Assembly (NCBI RefSeq): GCF_014269025.2
Contig: NZ_CP077094.1
Location: 2,294,001 to 2,358,000 of the forward strand
Origin: Pseudomonas promysalinigenes
GTDB lineage: Bacteria > Pseudomonadota > Gammaproteobacteria > Pseudomonadales > Pseudomonadaceae
Direction: 5' to 3'
DNA: 64,000 nt
Shown in pieces: positions 47,679-55,997 of the stretch (the first letter of the stretch is position 1; each line of letters opens with the position of its first letter). The notes beneath the pieces are model-generated. The model was not told the DNA's origin. It saw only the letters and a program-made list of their open reading frames with translations, and did no database searches. The position numbers were made by a program, and so were the translations under genes.

Positions 47679-47978
47679 ATGGAAACCTTGAATTTTCAAT
47701 TCCCCGCCGCCCAACCCGGTCGCGGTCGGACGCTGGTCGGCTGTGTCAGCTCGGGCGACCTCGAAGTGCTGATCGAGCCTGGCCTGGCTGGCAGTCTGGA
47801 CATCCAGGTGGTGACGTCGGTGAACGGCAGCGCTGCGCGCTGGCAGCAGTTGTTCGACCGCCTGTTCCAAGGCCGCGCATTACCGGCGGTGAAGATCGAT
47901 ATCCATGATTTTGGCGCCACGCCTGGGGTTGTTCGCCTGCGCCTGGAGCAAGGCTTGGAGGAGATAGCCCATGACTGA
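47679..47978 (+). CDS. mdcC: Malonate decarboxylase acyl-carrier protein (delta subunit)
   Basis: A 99-residue acyl-carrier subunit. Ser25 within GCVSSGDLEVL is the expected attachment site of the phosphoribosyl-dephospho-CoA arm, at the position known for Klebsiella MdcC. The protein cycles between acetyl- and malonyl-thioester forms. It begins 1 bp after mdcB and overlaps mdcD by 8 bp, typical of co-translated subunits. Confidence 0.95.
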   Translation: METLNFQFPAAQPGRGRTLVGCVSSGDLEVLIEPGLAGSLDIQVVTSVNGSAARWQQLFDRLFQGRALPAVKIDIHDFGATPGVVRLRLEQGLEEIAHD

Positions 47979-48819
47979 CAACGCCCGTCTGCTGCAAAGC
48001 CGCAGCTTCGTCGAACTCGGTGCCCGCCAGCGTGCCCGCGCGTTGCTTGATGCGGGCAGTTTCCGAGAGTTGCTTGGGCCATTCGAGCGCCTGATGTCCC
48101 CCTGGCTGCCACGTCAGGGCATCGTGCCCCAGGCCGACGACGGCGTAGTGATTGCCAAGGGCCTGCTCGCAGGTCGGCCTGCCGTGGTGGCGGCCATCGA
48201 GGGCGCGTTCCAGGGTGGCAGTATGGGGGAGGTGGGTGGCGCCAAAATCGCAGGCGCCTTGGAACTGGCTATCGAAGACAATCGTAATGGCATCCCTACC
48301 TGCGCCGTGCTGTTACTGGAAACCGGCGGGGTAAGGCTGCAGGAAGCCAATCTTGGCCTGGCAGCCATTGCCGAAATTCAGGCAGCGATCGTCGAACTAC
48401 GGGGCTATCAACCGGTGATTGGCCTGGTAGCAGGCGCGGTGGGGTGCTTCGGCGGTATGTCCATCGCGGCGGGGTTGTGCAGCCATCTGTTGGTCACCCG
48501 CGAGGCTCGCTTGGGGCTCAACGGCCCACAGGTGATCGAGCAGGAAGCCGGCATTGTCGAGTACGACGCCAAAGACCGGCCGTTCATCTGGAGCCTGACC
48601 GGAGGCGAGCAGCGTTACGCCAGCGGTTTGGTGGATGCCTATGTGGCCGATGACGTCGAGCGCATCCGCGAGCAGTTGCTGCAACTGCTGGATAAGCCAT
48701 CGGCAGATCGCGCTGGCCGCCATGCCTGGTTCCTGCAGCGCTTGGCCAGCCTGGGCGGCGACTGCCCTCAGCTGGACGCGGCTGCCGTGCGTGCCCTTTA
48801 CCAAGGAGAAGCCCAATGA
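47971..48819 (+). CDS. mdcD: Malonate decarboxylase beta subunit
   Basis: A 282-residue carboxyltransferase-fold subunit that, with MdcE, decarboxylates malonyl-S-MdcC. Signatures are FVELGARQRARALLDAGSF, GGSMGEVGGAKIAGALELA (oxyanion loop) and VAGAVGCFGGMSIAAGL. No biotin-dependent domain is present, matching the biotin-independent pathway of pseudomonads. Overlaps mdcC by 8 bp and mdcE by 4 bp. Confidence 0.95.
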   Translation: MTDNARLLQSRSFVELGARQRARALLDAGSFRELLGPFERLMSPWLPRQGIVPQADDGVVIAKGLLAGRPAVVAAIEGAFQGGSMGEVGGAKIAGALELAIEDNRNGIPTCAVLLLETGGVRLQEANLGLAAIAEIQAAIVELRGYQPVIGLVAGAVGCFGGMSIAAGLCSHLLVTREARLGLNGPQVIEQEAGIVEYDAKDRPFIWSLTGGEQRYASGLVDAYVADDVERIREQLLQLLDKPSADRAGRHAWFLQRLASLGGDCPQLDAAAVRALYQGEAQ

Positions 48820-49607
48820 ACCGTGCCTTGAATTGGCTGCCAGGCCTTGCTGGTGGTGAGCCGCTGGCAGGTTACCCACCGTCAGTGCAGGTGGTCGATG
48901 GCGAGCTGGATAACCGCCCGGCGCGCTTCATCGCTGTAGTCCCCGATGCCCACAACCCTTTCCCGCGGGCGCGTGCCGGTGAAGTCGGCCTGCTCGAAGG
49001 CTGGGGCTTGGCCAAGGCTGTGGCCGATGCCGTCGAACAAGACCGCGCAGGCCAGAAGCGGGCCATCGTCGCAGTCATCGATGTCCCCAGCCAGGCCTAC
49101 GGCCGCCGTGAGGAGGCTTTGGGTATTCACCAGGCTTTGGCCGGGGCGGTGCAGGCCTATGCGCAGGCTCGTCTGGCCGGGCATCCGGTGATCGGCTTGC
49201 TGGTCGGCAAGGCCATGTCAGGTGCCTTCCTGGCCCATGGCTACCAGGCGCAACGGCTGATCGCACTGGATGATAGCGGGGTCCTGGTGCATGCCATGGG
49301 CAAGGCCGCGGCGGCGCGCATTACCCTGCGCAGTGTCGAACAGCTCGAGGCGCTGGCCGCCGAGGTACCGCCGATGGCGTATGACCTGGCCAGTTATGCC
49401 TCCTTGGGCTTGCTCTGGCGGCGCCCGCAGGTCGAGCGTGCCGACGCACCCACTGCCGCTGACATTGCCCAGGTGCGCGCTTGCCTGAGCGAGGCTGTGC
49501 GCGACATTGGCCAGTCGACTGATCTCACATCCAGGCTCGCCGGCGAACACCGCAAAGCTTCCCGTGAAGTGCGGGCACGCCTGCGCAGCCAGTGGCAGGA
49601 GGCGTGA
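48816..49607 (+). CDS. mdcE: Malonate decarboxylase gamma subunit
   Basis: A 263-residue partner of MdcD with the same crotonase-like carboxyltransferase fold. AIVAVIDVPSQAYGRREEALG and GLLVGKAMSGAFLAHGYQAQR are conserved parts of this family. The two subunits together release CO2 from malonyl-S-MdcC. The start codon overlaps the mdcD stop (ATGA). The mdcG gene follows 1 bp after its stop. Confidence 0.94.
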   Translation: MNRALNWLPGLAGGEPLAGYPPSVQVVDGELDNRPARFIAVVPDAHNPFPRARAGEVGLLEGWGLAKAVADAVEQDRAGQKRAIVAVIDVPSQAYGRREEALGIHQALAGAVQAYAQARLAGHPVIGLLVGKAMSGAFLAHGYQAQRLIALDDSGVLVHAMGKAAAARITLRSVEQLEALAAEVPPMAYDLASYASLGLLWRRPQVERADAPTAADIAQVRACLSEAVRDIGQSTDLTSRLAGEHRKASREVRARLRSQWQEA

Positions 49608-49608
49608 C

Positions 49609-50223
49609 ATGAACCTGCCACAACCACATGACCTGCTCTGGGGCATGCCGGCGGCCGGCCTGCCTGACGATGCCCCAGCCTGGGCGGTGCAGGCACTGAA
49701 CGCCGGGCAGCCAGTGGTAGTCAGGCGTGCCAGCTGCGACGCGGGTTGGGTGGCTGTGGGCGTACGCGGGCAGGGGCGCGCGCAGCGCTTGGGCGTGGTG
49801 ATGCGCTTGGGTGATATCCAGCGGCAAGTGCGGCCAGAGGCACTGCGCTGGTCGGCGCCAAGCCCCTGGCCTGCGCTTGAGGCGCTGGCCTCGGTGGCAG
49901 CCGTGCTGGATGCCAGCGGGCTGGCCTGGGGGCCGACCGGCGGCGTCGGCTACCAACTGGCGACCGGCTGCCCGGTCGTGCATCAGGCCAGCGACCTCGA
50001 CCTGTTGGTACGTACCCCGCAATCGATGACCCGTGCGACGGCGCGCGAGCTGCTGGATATCTTCGCCTGCGGCCCATGCCGTATCGATGTGCAATTAGAG
50101 ACCCCGGCAGGGGCCGTCGCCCTGCGTGAGTGGGCCGGCCAGGCGCGCCGAGTGTTGCTCAAGTCAGCCTTGGGCCCGCGCCTTGTGCAAAATCCTTGGC
50201 ACCCCATCGAGTGCGCAGCGTGA
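49609..50223 (+). CDS. mdcG: Phosphoribosyl-dephospho-CoA transferase
   Basis: A 204-residue nucleotidyltransferase that attaches the prosthetic group made by MdcB to Ser25 of MdcC. The catalytic HQASDLDLLVRTP motif (G/S-x-S-D-x-D type) is near residue 127. ATG 49609 was chosen because it immediately follows the mdcE stop and starts the conserved PHDLLWGM sequence. The next gene starts inside its stop codon (GTGA). Confidence 0.92.
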   Translation: MNLPQPHDLLWGMPAAGLPDDAPAWAVQALNAGQPVVVRRASCDAGWVAVGVRGQGRAQRLGVVMRLGDIQRQVRPEALRWSAPSPWPALEALASVAAVLDASGLAWGPTGGVGYQLATGCPVVHQASDLDLLVRTPQSMTRATARELLDIFACGPCRIDVQLETPAGAVALREWAGQARRVLLKSALGPRLVQNPWHPIECAA

Positions 50224-51137
50224 GTAGCCTTTGGGCGTTTCCCGGCCAGGGCGCGCAGCAGCCCGGCATGCTGCAGCGTCTGCCGGAGGGCGGCGCAGCG
50301 GTACTGGAAGAGGCCAGCGATGTGCTGGGCGAGGATGTTTCGACGCTCGATAGCGCTCAGGCTTTGCAGTCTACCCGTGCCGTGCAGCTCTGCCTGCTGC
50401 TGGCCGGGGTTGCCTGGGCGCGGTGGCTGCTGCAGCGCAGCCCCGCCGCGGATTACGTTGCCGGGTTGTCCATCGGTGCGTACCCGGCCGCGGTAACGGC
50501 CGGGGCGCTGGCATTGGCCGATGCGGTACGGCTGGTCGCCCTGCGCGGCGAACTGATGCAACGTGCCTACCCGCAAGGCTACGGCATGACTGCACTGAGC
50601 GGCCTTGACCTGGCATCGGCCGAACGCCTGCTGGCCGAAGTCGGCGGTGAGGTGTACCTGGCCAACCTCAATAGCGACAACCAGATCGTCATAGCCGGCA
50701 GTGACACCGCCATGGCCGAGGTCGCGGCCCGGGCCCGCGCGCGCGGGCAGGGCGTGGCCCGGCGCCTGGCGGTGAGCGTGCCCTCACACTGCGCCTTGCT
50801 CGACGGCCCAGCCCAACAACTGGCGACGGCCTTTGCCGGTATCGAGTTACGCCGCCCGCGCATCAGCTACCTGAGCGGTAGCACTGCGCGCCCCATCCAC
50901 GACCCGCAACGCCTGCGCGATGACCTGGCCGGCAACATGGCCCGGCTGGTCGACTGGCGTGCTACGTTGCGCAACGCCTATGAACGCGGTGTGCGCCTGC
51001 ACCTGGAAATGCCACCGGGCAGCGTGCTCAGCGGCCTGGCCCGGCCGGTGTTCGAGCAAGGCAGGGTGTTGGCGCTTGACGCCACGCGCTGGGACACCGT
51101 CGATGCGCTGATGCGCCAGGAGGTGGGCCGATACTGA
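50220..51137 (+). CDS. mdcH: Malonate decarboxylase-associated malonyltransferase
   Basis: A 305-residue acyltransferase of the FabD fold that primes MdcC by transferring malonyl from malonyl-CoA. The N-terminal LWAFPGQGAQQPGM and the nucleophile motif GLSIGAYPA (Ser in G-x-S-x-G), with VAGSDTAMAEV and VPSHCALL carrying the catalytic His, are visible. The GTG start at 50220 overlaps the mdcG stop; the frame open further upstream is mdcG shadow. Confidence 0.92.
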   Translation: MSSLWAFPGQGAQQPGMLQRLPEGGAAVLEEASDVLGEDVSTLDSAQALQSTRAVQLCLLLAGVAWARWLLQRSPAADYVAGLSIGAYPAAVTAGALALADAVRLVALRGELMQRAYPQGYGMTALSGLDLASAERLLAEVGGEVYLANLNSDNQIVIAGSDTAMAEVAARARARGQGVARRLAVSVPSHCALLDGPAQQLATAFAGIELRRPRISYLSGSTARPIHDPQRLRDDLAGNMARLVDWRATLRNAYERGVRLHLEMPPGSVLSGLARPVFEQGRVLALDATRWDTVDALMRQEVGRY

Positions 51138-51200
51138 GCGGTGCCGTGTTTTTCGAAGGACAACAACAAGCAACTTCGACCCAACGCGAGGACAATAACA

Positions 51201-51602
51201 ATGATTATCTACGGTGTAGCTTTGCTGGCCTTGTGCACCTTGGTCGGCCTGTTCATCGGCGAGCTGCTGGGCAAGCTTTTGGGCGTGCCTGCCAATGTCG
51301 GCGGTGTGGGCATCGCCATGCTGCTGCTGATCTTCATCGGCAGTTACCTCAACAAACGGGGCCTGATAACGGCCAAATCCGAACAAGGCGTGGAGTTCTG
51401 GAGCGCCATCTACATCCCCATCGTGGTGGCCATGGCCGCGCAGCAGAATGTATTCGGTGCCCTGTCGGGTGGGCCGATGGCAGTGCTTGCCGGCACCGCC
51501 GCCGTGGTGGCCAGTTTCGCCATGGTGCCGTTGCTGGACCGCCTGGGCCAAAAAAAGCCTGAGCCGGTTGCCGACAAACCTCTGACCACGCCACAACGGT
51601 GA
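51201..51602 (+). CDS. madL: Malonate transporter subunit MadL
   Basis: A 133-residue inner-membrane protein with four hydrophobic segments, starting MIIYGVALLALCTLVGLFIG. It is the smaller half of the two-component MadLM sodium-malonate symporter. ATG 51201 follows GAGGA by eight bases; an upstream in-frame start at 51141 is not supported. It follows mdcH by 63 bp and overlaps the MadM frame's alternative GTG start. Confidence 0.92.
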   Translation: MIIYGVALLALCTLVGLFIGELLGKLLGVPANVGGVGIAMLLLIFIGSYLNKRGLITAKSEQGVEFWSAIYIPIVVAMAAQQNVFGALSGGPMAVLAGTAAVVASFAMVPLLDRLGQKKPEPVADKPLTTPQR

Positions 51603-51607
51603 CCGCC

Positions 51608-52372
51608 ATGTACGAATCGATGATGAAAGTGATCAGTGGCTACGGCCTGGTGAGCGGCTTTGCAGTGATTGGCGTGACCATGTGGCTGTCTTACTGGCTG
51701 TCGGCAAAGCTGACCCATGGCCGCCTGCACGGCTCGGCCATCGCTATCTTTCTGGGCCTTGTGCTCAGTTACTTTGGCGGCGCAATAACAGGTGGCCAGA
51801 AAGGCCTGGTGGATATTCCGCTGCTTTCGGGTATCGGATTATTGGGCGGTGCGATGTTGCGAGACTTCGCAATCGTTGCCACGGCCTTTGGTGTGAACAT
51901 CGAAGAGCTCAAGCGTGCCGGTGTTTCTGGCATCATTTCGTTGTTCTTCGGCATTGGGGTGTCATTCGTGGCGGGCGTGGGGGTTGCGCTGGCCTTCGGT
52001 TACACCGATGCGGTCAGCCTGACCACCATCGGCACGGGCGCAGTGACCTATATCGTTGGCCCGGTAACCGGTGCGGCCATCGGCGCCAGTTCCGAAGTCA
52101 TGGCCTTGTCGATTGCCGCAGGGCTGGTCAAAGCCATCTTGGTGATGATAGCCACACCCTTCGTGGCGCCGATGATCGGCTTGAACAACCCGCGCACCGC
52201 CGTGATTTTCGGCGGCTTGATGGGCACCTCAAGTGGTGTGGCTGGTGGGCTGGCCGCCACCGACCCGAAACTGGTGCCTTACGGTTGCCTGACTGCAGCG
52301 TTCTACACGGCGTTGGGTTGCCTGCTTGGGCCTTCGTTGTTGTTCTTCATCATGCGTGCGGTAGCTGCATGA
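51608..52372 (+). CDS. madM: Malonate transporter subunit MadM
   Basis: A 254-residue membrane protein with about eight hydrophobic segments, the larger half of the MadLM malonate:Na+ symporter. YGLVSGFAVIGVTMWLSYWL, LSYFGGAITGGQKGLVDIP and GLMGTSSGVAGGLAATDP are family features. ATG 51608 is preferred; a GTG at 51599 that overlaps the madL stop is an alternative. Last gene of the operon, convergent with mdcR. Confidence 0.92.
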   Translation: MYESMMKVISGYGLVSGFAVIGVTMWLSYWLSAKLTHGRLHGSAIAIFLGLVLSYFGGAITGGQKGLVDIPLLSGIGLLGGAMLRDFAIVATAFGVNIEELKRAGVSGIISLFFGIGVSFVAGVGVALAFGYTDAVSLTTIGTGAVTYIVGPVTGAAIGASSEVMALSIAAGLVKAILVMIATPFVAPMIGLNNPRTAVIFGGLMGTSSGVAGGLAATDPKLVPYGCLTAAFYTALGCLLGPSLLFFIMRAVAA

Positions 52373-52390
52373 GCCCAGCGCCGCTGCGGC

Positions 52391-53305
52391 TCAGGCCAAG
52401 GCGGCGCTGTACATCCGGCACTCGGCCAGCAAGGCCAGCAGGTTCGGTTCGCGCTCGCGTGCCTTGAGGAATACCACACCAATATGCTGCTGCAGGCGGT
52501 AGCGCGCCTGCAGGGCTATCAGCTTGACCCGGTTTTCGTACACGGCTGCGATACGCCCCGGTAACAGTGCAAAGCCTACGCCTGAGCTGACCATGCTCAG
52601 CAGGGTGAAGATGTCGTTCACCTGCATCGCCACCTTCGGTTCGAAACCTGCTTGCTGGAACACCCGCGCACCGTCGCGATGGGTGGCGAAGCCGGGAGTC
52701 AGGGTGATGAAGGTGGAGTCGGCCAGGTCCGCCAGGTCCACCTCTTGTTGCTCGGCGAACGGCGAGTCGGTAGGCACCGCGAGGAAGATATCGTCGCAGA
52801 ACAGCGCCAGCTGTTCGCAGGCCGGATCTGCCGCGCCGTCGTCCAGCGATACCAGAATGGCTTCCAGTTCGTGGTTTTTCAGGCGCTGCAACAGGTCGAC
52901 ATTCGAGCCCAGGGTCAGGTCGATGTTCAGCTCGCTGCGCCGAAGCTTCAAGCCCATCACCAGCTTCGGTACGGTCTTGACGGTCAGCGAGTACAGCGCG
53001 CCAAGACGAAAACGCTCGGCATAGAAACCAGCCGCCTCGCGGGTGTGGCGCACCATCTGTTCGGCGTCCTGAATCAGCTGCCGGGCTTTTTTCTCCAGCA
53101 CGTAGGCGCTTTCCAAGGGGATCAACTGGCGGCCTTCGTGCTTGAACAGCGGGCAGCGCAGGGCACTTTCCAGGGAATGGATGGCCCGGTGTACGCTGAC
53201 CGCACTGGTCGACAGGTCGGCGGCCGCCCGGCCGAGGTTGCCGCTGCGCATGAAGGCCAGAAAGGTCTCGAGCTTTTTCAGAGTCAGTTCTTCGTCGATC
53301 AGCAT
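52391..53305 (-). CDS. mdcR: LysR-type regulator of the malonate operon
   Basis: A 304-residue LysR regulator. The winged helix is in residues about 8-70 (LKKLETFLAFMRSGNLGRAA, SAVSVHRAIHSLE), with an effector domain from about 95. The sequence and its location at the end of the mdc-mad operon, in convergent orientation 18 bp away, match MdcR, which activates malonate genes with malonate as inducer. The malonate role is from the family; no binding site could be assigned with certainty. Confidence 0.9.
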   Translation of the reverse strand: MLIDEELTLKKLETFLAFMRSGNLGRAAADLSTSAVSVHRAIHSLESALRCPLFKHEGRQLIPLESAYVLEKKARQLIQDAEQMVRHTREAAGFYAERFRLGALYSLTVKTVPKLVMGLKLRRSELNIDLTLGSNVDLLQRLKNHELEAILVSLDDGAADPACEQLALFCDDIFLAVPTDSPFAEQQEVDLADLADSTFITLTPGFATHRDGARVFQQAGFEPKVAMQVNDIFTLLSMVSSGVGFALLPGRIAAVYENRVKLIALQARYRLQQHIGVVFLKAREREPNLLALLAECRMYSAALA

Positions 53306-53489
53306 GCCGATTGGGCCAGCGCGATTTGGGGGCCTTGATCATGCCACAGGCCAGAGCCTGACGGCGCCATTGCAATCAGCCTTGTGCCCGCCTGGGCTTG
53401 TATGGCGAACTAGTCCGCCGTCGCCGTCACCTTAGGCCAGGGCGGGCGATTCAATGACGTCAAATAATAATCCGCCCCGTTACCATTCA

Positions 53490-53507
53490 GGCGCGCGATG
53501 GCGCGCC
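53490..53507. promoter_or_regulatory. Inverted repeat in the MCP gene leader
   Basis: GGCGCGC (53490-53496) and GCGCGCC (53501-53507) are perfect inverted copies around GATG, 49 bp upstream of the BdlA-like gene. A TTGACG hexamer lies nearby (53531). Operator or leader hairpin are both possible. Confidence 0.35.
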
Positions 53508-53555
53508 GATAGCAAGTTACGTCGAATCCCTTGACGGTTACTCCGAGGTCACTCC

Positions 53556-54911
53556 ATGTTCAATAAATCACTCAAAGATGAACTAGAGGCCAGGAAGGCT
53601 GAAGTCCAGAGTTACAAGGGATTGTTCGAAGCGCTGGGTCGCTCCATGGCGGTTGTGGAGTTTGGCCTGGATGGGAAGGTGTTGCGAGCCAATGATAATT
53701 TTCTCGCCGCCATGGGCTATGCCGCCGAGCAATTGCACGGCAAATCGCATCGAGACTTCTGCACGCCTGCGCTGGTTGGCAGTGCCGATTACAGCCAGTT
53801 CTGGTCTGAGCTGCGCGCTGGTAAGTTCGTGTCGGGGACGTTCCAGCGTGTCAACGCGTCGGGGAAGAACGTCTGGCTGGAAGCCAGTTACAACCCTGTG
53901 CTGGACGAGCGCGGCCGGGTGAGCAAGATCGTCAAATATGCCTTGGACGTCACCGAGAACGTGGGTCAGCAAGCGCTGACGCGCGGTAAGCTTGCGGCGC
54001 TCGACCGCGCCATGGCCGTGATCGAGTTCGACCTCGATGGCAATATCCTTTGGGCCAACGACAATTTCCTGAGGACCATGGGCTATGGCCTGAACGAGCT
54101 CAAAGGCAAGCACCACCGCCTGTTCTGTGAAGCCAGCCTGGTCGGTAGCAGCGAATACAGCGACTTCTGGCGTCGGTTGAACACGGGTGAGTTCTTCAGT
54201 GGTCAGTTCAAACGCCTTGGTAAGCACGGTCGAGTGGTTTGGCTGGAAGCGACCTACAACCCGGTGTACGACGCCGCTGGCAAGTTGTCGAAAATCGTCA
54301 AGTTCGCCAGTGATATCACCGAGCGCGTCGAGCGCTTCGAAGAAGATTCTCGCAGTGCTTCCCGGGCGTACCATATTTCCGCTGAAACCGAGAGGGTGGC
54401 CGAACACGGTGCTCAAGTCATTGGCGATACAGCCAAGGAGATGCGTCAGATCGCTGAAAAAATCGGCGCTTCCGCCAGGCTGGTTGGGCAACTGGGGGAC
54501 CGCTCCGAACAGATCACGGCCATCGTCAATACCATTCGTGGCATTGCCGACCAGACAAACCTGCTCGCACTCAATGCGGCGATCGAAGCGGCGCGGGCAG
54601 GCGACCAAGGCCGAGGCTTTGCGGTCGTAGCCGATGAGGTCCGGCAACTGGCCGGACGTACCAGCCGCTCCACGGCAGAAATTGCCGAAATGATCGGCAA
54701 GATCCTTGCTGAAACCCGTGATGCCGTCGCTAGCATGAACGCCACCCAGGAAGGCGCCCAACGCGGCGTGATGCTGGCCGATCAGGCAGGCGCTGTGATC
54801 GTGCAGATTCGTAGTGGCACCAGCGATGCCGTAGAAGCGGTAAGTATGTTCGCCTCCAAGCTCGATGAGTCAGACGTGATCCCCAAAACAGCGGTCGGCT
54901 GGGTCGGGTAA
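53556..54911 (+). CDS. Soluble PAS-PAS-methyl-accepting protein (BdlA-like)
   Basis: A 451-residue protein without membrane segments. Two PAS domains in tandem (about residues 20-135 and 143-257; [19 protein letters not shown] and [19 protein letters not shown]) precede a methyl-accepting signalling domain with the hairpin tip [20 protein letters not shown] and [15 protein letters not shown]. The layout and the [11 protein letters not shown]-terminus resemble BdlA, the P. aeruginosa biofilm-dispersion factor, and soluble Aer-type sensors. It may sense redox or oxygen cues. There is no flavin or heme residue I can certify. No chemotaxis genes are nearby. GAGG precedes the ATG. Confidence 0.85.
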   Translation: MFNKSLKDELEARKAEVQSYKGLFEALGRSMAVVEFGLDGKVLRANDNFLAAMGYAAEQLHGKSHRDFCTPALVGSADYSQFWSELRAGKFVSGTFQRVNASGKNVWLEASYNPVLDERGRVSKIVKYALDVTENVGQQALTRGKLAALDRAMAVIEFDLDGNILWANDNFLRTMGYGLNELKGKHHRLFCEASLVGSSEYSDFWRRLNTGEFFSGQFKRLGKHGRVVWLEATYNPVYDAAGKLSKIVKFASDITERVERFEEDSRSASRAYHISAETERVAEHGAQVIGDTAKEMRQIAEKIGASARLVGQLGDRSEQITAIVNTIRGIADQTNLLALNAAIEAARAGDQGRGFAVVADEVRQLAGRTSRSTAEIAEMIGKILAETRDAVASMNATQEGAQRGVMLADQAGAVIVQIRSGTSDAVEAVSMFASKLDESDVIPKTAVGWVG

Positions 54912-54924
54912 ACGGCGGTTGCGG

Positions 54925-54952
54925 GTGCGCACTGCATGCTTTCAGTGCGCAC
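54925..54952. terminator. 10-bp hairpin after the BdlA-like gene
   Basis: GTGCGCACTG (54925-54934) pairs perfectly with CAGTGCGCAC (54943-54952) around an eight-base loop, 13 bp after the stop. No T-run follows. A second hairpin TCACCC-CGAA-GGGTGA lies at 54984-54999. Either may end the transcript. Confidence 0.5.
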
Positions 54953-55064
54953 TCGACTGCCCCCTGAAGCTGCTGGCTGTAGCTCACCCCGAAGGGTGAT
55001 GGTCGGCATCTGCGGCCCCATGCAAGAATGCCAACCATAACAACCCCGGCATGGGACCACGACA

Positions 55065-55913
55065 ATGAGCAAAGACCGGCTGAAATCGCCCGACTGGTAC
55101 GCGCAAATGGCCCGTGTCGTCGACGCTCAGGGCTCTGCGGGGTTCGTCGAAGCGTTGTTCGCCGCCCTCAAGCTCATCGCGCCGTGCCAGGCCATCACCG
55201 TATTTCTCTACCCCCGCAAAGGCTTGCCCTCGGCATTGTTCGAAAAGGACGAGGAGGGCCCTTGGCTGCCGGAAGGCAACATCCACAAGTACCTCGAAGG
55301 TTACTACCTGCTGTGCCCGTTCTACCGCGCGTGCATGGAGGGCATTGCCCCTGGCTGCTACCGCCTGAGCGATGTAGCCCCCGACCACTTCAAGCGCAGC
55401 GAGTACTACCTGGCGTTCTATCAGCACGCGCACCTGGAAGACGAGCTCAATTTCATCGTGCCACTCGACGAGCACCTGACCATCGCCGTCGCCCTGGGCA
55501 GCACCGGCCGGTTGGATCGCCAGCAGGTCAATGACTTGAAGTGCGTGGCACCGTGGGTGGTCGCGACGGTGCGCCGGCAGTGGAGCCACCTGGACGTCGA
55601 CGCCCTGGGCGGGCGTTTCGAAAGCGCGCTGGGCCGCCAAATCAGCGCCGCCCTGAACAATTTTGGCTCCTCGGTGCTCACCGAGCGCGAGTGCCACATC
55701 GCCCAGTATCTGCTGCGCGGCCACTCGACCCGCTCGTTGGCCGAACGCCTGGGCATCAGTGAAGACACGGTGAAAACTCACCGCAAGAACCTTTACACCA
55801 AGCTCGATATCGCCAAGCAATCCGAACTGTTTTCACTGTTCATCGACTCACTTGCCCAAGCGCAGGAAGGGCTGAGCAAAGACCCACTGGAAAGCTACCT
55901 GCGCAGGCGCTGA
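55065..55913 (+). CDS. LuxR-family transcriptional regulator
   Basis: A 282-residue regulator. The last 65 residues are a LuxR helix-turn-helix (LTERECHIAQYLLRGHSTRS, SEDTVKTHRKNLYTKLDI). The N-terminal 200 residues are a sensor-like domain I do not recognise (ITVFLYPRKGLPSALFE, YLLCPFYRACMEGI). It has no receiver domain and no acyl-homoserine-lactone pocket residues that I can point to, so it is probably a solo regulator. It precedes the aminotransferase gene by 84 bp on the same strand and is a likely activator of it. Confidence 0.85.
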   Translation: MSKDRLKSPDWYAQMARVVDAQGSAGFVEALFAALKLIAPCQAITVFLYPRKGLPSALFEKDEEGPWLPEGNIHKYLEGYYLLCPFYRACMEGIAPGCYRLSDVAPDHFKRSEYYLAFYQHAHLEDELNFIVPLDEHLTIAVALGSTGRLDRQQVNDLKCVAPWVVATVRRQWSHLDVDALGGRFESALGRQISAALNNFGSSVLTERECHIAQYLLRGHSTRSLAERLGISEDTVKTHRKNLYTKLDIAKQSELFSLFIDSLAQAQEGLSKDPLESYLRRR

Positions 55914-55997
55914 GGGCGCCATTTCAGCCAACTCGTTTTTACTGTCAGCGGCCTGGCAGGGCCAACTGCACGCCGCGTTTTACCCCGGAGAACAACA

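Noticed and set aside
53583..54761. 392-codon open frame antisense to the BdlA-like gene
   Set aside because: It mirrors the GC-rich codon pattern of the real gene, has no family similarity and no ribosome-binding site.
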